Of a DNA stretch of 9,964 nt, positions 6,334-9,964 are shown one piece after another. This DNA is from Gammaproteobacteria bacterium (GTDB taxonomy: Bacteria; Pseudomonadota; Gammaproteobacteria; CAJXQU01): assembly GCA_026984275.1 (NCBI GenBank), contig JALSSM010000313.1, positions 1 through 9,964 of the forward strand. The letters run 5' to 3'. Both the position numbers and the translations under genes were made by a program. The notes below the pieces were generated by a model that saw nothing but the letters and a program-made list of their open reading frames with translations, did not search any database and was not told the origin of the DNA. Numbering within the stretch: the stretch's first letter is position 1; the number at the start of each line of letters is the position of its first letter.

Positions 6334-7083
6334 ATGAAAATTGATTTAACAGGAAAAGTCGCTCTGGTTACAGGCGGCACAGGTGGGATTGGTGCAGCAA
6401 TCTGTGAATCACTGGCGGGTGCTGGTGCAAAAGTTGCGACCAATTACAGAAACGAAGAAAAAGCTCAGGAATGGTTAAAAGAAACGGCTGACAGAGGCTT
6501 TGATTTTAAAGCCTACCAGGTTGACGTTACCGATACGGAAGGTTGTGCGAAAATGATCGCGCAGATTGAAGAAGAACTTGGTCCGATCGATATTATTGTC
6601 AATAATGCGGGTATCACATGGGACACTACATTACGTAAAATGACCAAAGAGAAATGGGATACGGTACTTAGAATCAATCTCGACAGTTTGTTCAATATTA
6701 CTCAACCGGTAATTGAAGGCATGACTGGGAGAGGTTGGGGAAGGATTGTTAACATCTCATCGATTAATGGCCAAAAAGGGCAGATAGGGCAGACCAATTA
6801 CACAACAACAAAAGCTGGCATGCATGGTTTCACCATGTCTCTGGCACAGGAAGTTGCACGTAAAGGGGTCACTGTAAATACTGTTTCTCCCGGTTATATT
6901 GCGACTGAAATGGTCATGGCCGTTCCTGAAGATATTCGTAATCAGATCATTGCTGGAATTCCAGTTGGTCGTTTAGGTACTCCAGAGGAAATTGCTGCAA
7001 CAGTTACTTTTCTCTCATCAGAACAAGCGGCATTTGTCACCGGTGCTAACTTTGCTCAGAATGGTGGACAACACATGATGTAA
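6334..7083 (+). CDS. phaB: Acetoacetyl-CoA reductase, PHA pathway
   Basis: Reduces acetoacetyl-CoA to (R)-3-hydroxybutyryl-CoA with NADPH, the monomer used by PHA synthase. It is a classical short-chain dehydrogenase/reductase of 249 residues: cofactor motif TGGTGGIG (13-20), NNAG (90-93), catalytic Asn115, Ser143, Tyr156 and Lys160 (YTTTK), then SPGYI. The closest look-alike is FabG (3-oxoacyl-ACP reductase). PhaB is preferred for the adjacency to phaA and phaR, the ITWDTTLRKMTKEKWD segment and the C-terminal GGQHMM typical of PhaB. The ATG lies 2 nt after the phaA stop, with GAAAGGGG inside the end of phaA as Shine-Dalgarno. Two tandem TAA codons end the gene. No terminator follows, so transcription may continue into phaR. 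Confidence 0.93.
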   Translation: MKIDLTGKVALVTGGTGGIGAAICESLAGAGAKVATNYRNEEKAQEWLKETADRGFDFKAYQVDVTDTEGCAKMIAQIEEELGPIDIIVNNAGITWDTTLRKMTKEKWDTVLRINLDSLFNITQPVIEGMTGRGWGRIVNISSINGQKGQIGQTNYTTTKAGMHGFTMSLAQEVARKGVTVNTVSPGYIATEMVMAVPEDIRNQIIAGIPVGRLGTPEEIAATVTFLSSEQAAFVTGANFAQNGGQHMM

Positions 7084-7184
7084 TAAAGAAGCTAAACGAT
7101 TTTTTTTAAACTGGGAGCCTATGTTGTTTATCATAGACAAACACCAGAGATTAAATCTAAAATACTTCTTAAAAGAAAAGGAAA

Positions 7185-7238
7185 GGGTTGCAGATCAGTA
7201 TTAAATAGAGATTTCTTTTTTTAAAAGATCTGCAATCC
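7185..7238 (+). promoter_or_regulatory. Long inverted repeat in the phaR leader
   Basis: A 12-base arm GGGTTGCAGATC (7185-7196) pairs with GATCTGCAATCC (7227-7238) over all 12 positions, with a single G-U wobble, around a 30-nt A/T-rich loop. It ends 10 nt before the phaR start. There is no Shine-Dalgarno between it and the ATG. A purine tract with AAGGA (7178-7182) lies directly upstream of the left arm, so folding would bring it to about 12 nt from the ATG. As DNA, the arms could also be two PhaR sites for autoregulation. The T-run is inside the loop, so it is not an intrinsic terminator. Confidence 0.6.
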
Positions 7239-7248
7239 GATTTCACTT

Positions 7249-7719
7249 ATGACTGAAAAACGAATTATCAAAAAATATCCCAACCGTCGTCTCTATGACA
7301 CCGTAGATAGTAAATACATCACTATAGAAAACGTTAAAGATCTTGTGATGAATAATGTGGATTTCAGTGTCATCGATAAAAAATCCAGTGAAGATATTAC
7401 ACGAAGTATTCTCCTGCAAATTATTATGGAGCAGGAAGAAGATGATGAACCCATTTTTACTGTTGATGTTCTTGCAAAAATTATACGGCTTTATGGTGAG
7501 GGAGTTCAGGATCTGGCATCAAATTTTCTTGAGCGCAGTTTCTTTATGTTCTCTGAACAGCAGGATCAGTTCAATGCCCGGATGAAAGATGCAATGCGTC
7601 AGAATCCCTTATCAACAATGGCAGAAGTCACCCAGAAAAATATGCAGATCTGGAAAAAAATGCAGGATGATTTTTTTAATATTGCAGGAGGCTCATCTTC
7701 TGATCAGAAAGAGGATTAA
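7249..7719 (+). CDS. phaR: Polyhydroxyalkanoate synthesis regulator PhaR
   Basis: PhaR represses phasin and often its own gene, and is released from DNA by binding nascent PHA granules, so granule-coat protein tracks polymer. The N-terminal PHB/PHA accumulation regulator DNA-binding domain is unmistakable: RIIKKYPNRRLYDT followed by SKYITIENVKDLV (about residues 5-65). It is followed by the PHB_acc domain (about 68-110, with EPIFTVDVLAKIIRLYGEG and SNFLERSFFMF) and a variable, partly helical C-terminal region ending in an acidic DQKED tail. The 156 residues are within the family range. The ATG at 7249 fits the family N-terminus. A stop at 7222-7224 closes the frame upstream and the next Met is residue 34, so this start is sound despite lacking an ordinary Shine-Dalgarno. 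It lies 165 bp after phaB and its stop overlaps that of convergent arfB. Confidence 0.95.
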   Translation: MTEKRIIKKYPNRRLYDTVDSKYITIENVKDLVMNNVDFSVIDKKSSEDITRSILLQIIMEQEEDDEPIFTVDVLAKIIRLYGEGVQDLASNFLERSFFMFSEQQDQFNARMKDAMRQNPLSTMAEVTQKNMQIWKKMQDDFFNIAGGSSSDQKED

Positions 7720-8126
7720 TAGATCTTTTTTCTGAGACTTTTAGTTTGCCCTCTGATTTTTTTACTTTCGAGCCGCTTCATTTTTGATCGATAAGAAGGT
7801 TTTGTTTTTTTTCGTTGTTTTCTTATAGCTCCTACACTTTTAATTAACGCAGCGAGTCGATCAATCGCGTCCTGTTTATTTTTTTCCTGGCTACGATATT
7901 TTTGTGCTTTGAGGATGATAATACCTTCCTTACTGATTCGCTTATCCCTCAACGATAACAACTGTTGTTTGTAGAAAACGGGTAATGAAGAAGCATGGAT
8001 ATCAAATCGCAAGTGAATCGCCGTTGATACTTTATTGACGTTTTGTCCTCCCGCTCCCTGAGATCGAATGGCCGTGATCTCGATCTCATGATCAGGAATA
8101 GTGATGTCATCAGAGATGGCTAACAT
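7716..8126 (-). CDS. arfB: Alternative ribosome-rescue peptidyl-tRNA hydrolase ArfB (YaeJ)
   Basis: ArfB enters the empty A site of ribosomes stalled on non-stop messages and hydrolyses the peptidyl-tRNA. The 136 residues match the family (about 140). The release-factor-like domain has ITAIRSQGAGGQNVNK, with catalytic GGQ at residues 26-28, followed by STAIHLRFDI. A linker leads to a very basic C-terminal tail (about 100-136, with IRKQRKKTK and LRKKIY) that inserts in the mRNA entry channel. It differs from RF1/RF2 by lacking codon-recognition domains. The start MLAISDDITIPDHE aligns with the usual ArfB N-terminus; only a weak ribosome site precedes it. The gene converges on phaR and the two stops share TTAA (7716-7719), leaving no room for a terminator between them. 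Confidence 0.96.
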   Translation of the reverse strand: MLAISDDITIPDHEIEITAIRSQGAGGQNVNKVSTAIHLRFDIHASSLPVFYKQQLLSLRDKRISKEGIIILKAQKYRSQEKNKQDAIDRLAALIKSVGAIRKQRKKTKPSYRSKMKRLESKKIRGQTKSLRKKIY

Positions 8127-8151
8127 GTAAATAAATTACTTGTGAATTATT

Positions 8152-8170
8152 CCTGTAATAATGATACAGG
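8152..8170. promoter_or_regulatory. Dyad CCTGTA-N7-TACAGG between arfB and the helicase gene
   Basis: A perfect 6-bp-arm dyad with a 7-bp centre lies 26 bp upstream of the arfB start, in the divergent region. The centre, ATAATGA (8158-8164), is itself perfectly complementary to TCATTAT (8187-8193). It could be an operator or, in the arfB transcript, a hairpin in the leader. No regulator can be named. Confidence 0.35.
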
Positions 8171-8183
8171 GAGAAGAGAGAGT

Positions 8184-8211
8184 TTCTCATTATCATGGGT
8201 TCTGTTACAAT
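8184..8211 (+). promoter_or_regulatory. Candidate extended -10 promoter for the DEAD-box helicase gene
   Basis: TTCTCA (8184-8189; 4/6 to TTGACA), 16 bp, then TACAAT (8206-8211; 5/6 to TATAAT) preceded by TG one base upstream (8203-8204), an extended -10 feature. Transcription would start near 8217, giving a leader of about 130 nt. Confidence 0.5.
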
Positions 8212-8216
8212 GTATG

Positions 8217-8347
8217 CAGTCTGACACACTCGGTCTGTGTCGCATAGTATAGCGTAAAGTCTGGCCTTTCTAACCAGCTCAATTATCTCAGCCTAAGACC
8301 GACCCATAGAAAATTTCGGGTAGGCCTGATCAGGAAATAAATTAATT
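8217..8347 (+). promoter_or_regulatory. Structured 5' leader of the DEAD-box helicase gene
   Basis: Several hairpins can be drawn in this stretch: GACACA/TGTGTC (8223-8241), CTGG/CCAG (8261-8277), GCCTA/TAGGC with CCC/GGG stacked inside (8291-8325), and the palindrome CCTGATCAGG (8325-8334). The last one overlaps the Shine-Dalgarno AGGAAA (8332-8337), 10 nt before the ATG. RNA-helicase genes often carry long leaders through which they are autoregulated or cold-induced; whether that applies here is inference. Confidence 0.4.
8221..8250 (+). promoter_or_regulatory. Second candidate promoter for the DEAD-box helicase gene
   Basis: CTGACA (8221-8226; 5/6) and TAGTAT (8245-8250; 4/6) are separated by 18 bp. 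The dyad GACACA-N7-TGTGTC (8223-8241) overlaps the -35 box and spacer, which could let a repressor act here. It is an alternative or addition to the upstream promoter. Confidence 0.35.
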
Positions 8348-9661
8348 ATGTCATTTGAAACACTCGGCCTGTCGGCTGAATTACTTCGTGCGGTCTCGGA
8401 ACAGGGATATAGCGAGCCAACACCCATTCAGAAACAGGCGATCCCTGTTATTCTCGAAGGAAAAGATATCCTTGCCGGGGCGCAAACAGGAACAGGAAAA
8501 ACAGCCGGTTTTACATTACCGCTATTGCAACGGTTAAGTTCAAAAAAATGCGAAGGTAGCAAACGTCCAGTGCGAGCATTGGTATTAACTCCAACACGTG
8601 AACTGGCTGCACAAGTAGAAGAAAGTATTAAAAGCTATGGAAAATATCTTCCATTAAAATCTAACGTGATCTATGGGGGCGTTAAGATAGGTCCACAGAT
8701 CAGCAGGCTTCGTCGAGGTGTTGATATTCTGGTTGCTACACCAGGCCGTCTTCTGGATCATCTACAACAAAAAACGCTGGATCTTTCTCAGCTTGAAATT
8801 CTTGTTCTGGATGAGGCCGATCGGATGTTGGATATGGGGTTTATCCAGGATATTAAAAAAATCCTGGCGATGCTTCCCTCGCGGAGACAGAATTTATTAT
8901 TCTCAGCAACCTTCTCAAATGAAATAAAAAAACTGGCTGATAAGTTACTAAATTCACCTATTCTGATCGAGGTGGCAAGAAAAAATACAACTTCAGAGAT
9001 GATTGCTCAGGTCATACATCCTGTCGATAAAAGCAGAAAACGTGAACTCCTCTGTACACTGATCAAAAAAGAGAAATGGTACCAGGTACTGGTCTTTACC
9101 AGGACAAAACATGGAGCCGATCGTCTGACCAGACAATTAATACGAGAAAGAATTCCTGCAGTAGCCATACATGGAAATAAAAGCCAGAATCAGCGCACGA
9201 AAGCGCTGGCCGATTTTAAAAATAATAAGGTACAGGTTCTGGTTGCGACTGATATTGCAGCGCGGGGGATTGACATCGATCAGCTTCCACATGTGGTTAA
9301 TTATGAGCTCCCAAATGTTCCAGAAGATTATGTTCACAGGATTGGCCGAACAGGACGTGCAGGAAATGAAGGTGAAGCTGTTTCATTAGTCTGTATTGAT
9401 GAAAAGAAATTTTTAAAAGATATTGAGAGACTGATCAAAAGAGAGATCCCGCAAAGAATTATTGAAGGTTTTGAACTGGATCCAACGATTAAACCAGAGC
9501 CATCTAAAAAATCGGCAGGACACAGAGGGAGAAATAAAAAAACGGCTAACACGACCCAACGAGCTGGAAATAGTAGTCGTCGAAGAAATAATAAAAGATC
9601 ATCCGGTGGCCAAAATGCAGGGAATAATCAACAACGGCGAAACTCAAGAAAAAGCAGGTAA
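8348..9661 (+). CDS. rhlE: DEAD-box ATP-dependent RNA helicase, RhlE type
   Basis: ATP-dependent RNA unwinding enzyme, in bacteria linked to ribosome assembly, RNA turnover and cold adaptation. The 437 residues contain every core motif. The Q motif is FETLGLS with PTPIQ (3-28). It is followed by motif I AQTGTGKT (45-52), Ia PTRELA (82-87), GG (110-111), Ib TPGR (131-134), II DEAD (155-158), III SAT (186-188), IV with VLVFTRTK (247-254), V with ATDIAARGID (300-309) and VI HRIGRTGR (330-337). The C-terminus from about 385 is a disordered, highly basic tail rich in Arg, Lys, Asn, Gln and Ser, typical of RhlE-type proteins and likely an RNA-binding extension. There is no DeaD/CsdA-type dimerisation region and no DbpA rRNA-binding domain, which favours RhlE. 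AGGAAA lies 10 nt before the ATG. The gene is monocistronic, ending at a terminator. Confidence 0.93.
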   Translation: MSFETLGLSAELLRAVSEQGYSEPTPIQKQAIPVILEGKDILAGAQTGTGKTAGFTLPLLQRLSSKKCEGSKRPVRALVLTPTRELAAQVEESIKSYGKYLPLKSNVIYGGVKIGPQISRLRRGVDILVATPGRLLDHLQQKTLDLSQLEILVLDEADRMLDMGFIQDIKKILAMLPSRRQNLLFSATFSNEIKKLADKLLNSPILIEVARKNTTSEMIAQVIHPVDKSRKRELLCTLIKKEKWYQVLVFTRTKHGADRLTRQLIRERIPAVAIHGNKSQNQRTKALADFKNNKVQVLVATDIAARGIDIDQLPHVVNYELPNVPEDYVHRIGRTGRAGNEGEAVSLVCIDEKKFLKDIERLIKREIPQRIIEGFELDPTIKPEPSKKSAGHRGRNKKTANTTQRAGNSSRRRNNKRSSGGQNAGNNQQRRNSRKSR

Positions 9662-9690
9662 TCTTAGTTAATTCTAAAAGGCCGGAATAA

Positions 9691-9714
9691 AAAAGCCACC
9701 AAAAGGTGGCTTAT
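9691..9714. terminator. Bidirectional intrinsic terminator between rhlE and the cytochrome gene
   Basis: AAGCCACC (9693-9700) pairs perfectly with GGTGGCTT (9705-9712) around an AAAA loop. On the minus strand the stem is followed by TTTTTTATT, a good T-tract, so it best fits the cytochrome gene whose stop is at 9725. On the plus strand only TTATT follows, but it lies 31 bp after the rhlE stop and probably serves it as well. Confidence 0.85.
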
Positions 9715-9724
9715 TGAAGTATCC

Positions 9725-9964
9725 TTATTTCATTCTCGAAGGACGACCCTTAGGTAATTTGTCATCAGCGCGGGCTTTTAGATATCTGTAAAGATTATCC
9801 AGATTTTTCATGACAGCTTTGTTTTTTTCCCAGGCTGGCATCGCTCCCATTTGGCCAGTAAAACCATTGTGGAGTACATATTTAAATCGTGGATAATCAA
9901 CTCCTTCATTGTTAAAACGTTCCATTAAGTTTGGAGCAAAAGTGCTACCGAGACCACTACCGCC
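9725..9964 (-). CDS. Probable c-type cytochrome, C-terminal part (5' end beyond window)
   Basis: The frame is open from the window edge, giving 79 visible residues ending in KGRPSRMK and TAA. The pattern fits the end of a class I cytochrome c. It begins GGSGLGSTFAPNL, the Gly-rich stretch that usually follows a CxxCHG haem site. It then has GQMGAMPAWE, a likely distal Met haem ligand in a G-x-M-P-x-W context, and a closing helix with NLYRYLKARADDKL. The CxxCH motif itself would lie outside the window, so haem binding is not proven. The ending (YLKARAD followed by KGRP) recalls periplasmic cytochromes linked to PQQ-dependent alcohol or methanol oxidation, but this is an impression, not an identification. 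The Met at 9925 is internal, not the start. The gene converges on rhlE across a shared terminator. Confidence 0.6.
   Translation of the reverse strand, partial: GGSGLGSTFAPNLMERFNNEGVDYPRFKYVLHNGFTGQMGAMPAWEKNKAVMKNLDNLYRYLKARADDKLPKGRPSRMK

Noticed and set aside
7197..7238. Intrinsic terminator after phaB
   Set aside because: The T-rich run lies within the loop of the inverted repeat, not after the stem, on the plus strand.
9462..9671. Alternative frame at the 3' end of rhlE
   Set aside because: It is an out-of-frame reading of the basic low-complexity tail; the rhlE frame is continuous to its stop at 9661.
9725..9925. Complete 66-residue protein starting at the Met at 9925
   Set aside because: The frame stays open with cytochrome-like residues (GGSGLGSTFAP) to the window edge and there is no ribosome site before 9925, so this Met is internal.
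1..9964. CRISPR array, tRNA/rRNA genes, insertion sequence or phage signature
   Set aside because: I found no regularly spaced repeats, no cloverleaf or rRNA segments, no transposase or integrase, and no terminal inverted repeats with target duplications.

Overview
The window looks like chromosomal DNA of a proteobacterium, most likely a gammaproteobacterium. It has a moderate GC content (mid-40s per cent by eye), compact operons, ordinary housekeeping genes (mutS, htpG, arfB, an rhlE-type helicase) and a polyhydroxyalkanoate (PHA) gene block phaA-phaB-phaR. I see no insertion sequence, integrase, tRNA, rRNA or CRISPR array, and base composition does not shift abruptly. The genus cannot be fixed from this sequence.

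Region 1 (1-2841, minus strand) is one tightly packed transcription unit. In order of transcription it holds two paralogous DUF1538 membrane proteins, a PII-like protein, a stand-alone CBS-pair protein and mutS, which runs off the left edge. Three of the four junctions are 4-nt overlaps or gaps of 3 nt, and the fourth is a 13-nt gap holding a strong Shine-Dalgarno. Two membrane subunits followed by two different types of nucleotide-sensing module suggest a nucleotide-regulated ion transporter. This is the most interesting system in the window.

Region 2 (2842-4922): a 127-bp divergent intergenic region carries a perfect 7-bp-arm dyad just upstream of the DUF1538 operon and a good sigma-32 (heat-shock) promoter overlapped by a sigma-70 promoter in front of htpG. 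htpG is complete and ends in a clear intrinsic terminator.

Region 3 (4923-7719): phaA (acetyl-CoA acetyltransferase) and phaB (acetoacetyl-CoA reductase) make (R)-3-hydroxybutyryl-CoA from acetyl-CoA. phaR, the PHA regulator, follows after a 165-bp gap. The PHA synthase and phasins are not in the window. A perfect 12-bp palindrome lies upstream of phaA. A long inverted repeat in the phaR leader may serve as an operator or as an mRNA element that brings a distant Shine-Dalgarno next to the start codon.

Region 4 (7716-9964): arfB (ribosome rescue hydrolase) converges on phaR with the stop codons sharing the four bases TTAA. After a 221-bp structured intergenic region comes an RhlE-type DEAD-box RNA helicase. 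A bidirectional terminator separates it from the C-terminal part of a probable c-type cytochrome, which runs off the right edge.
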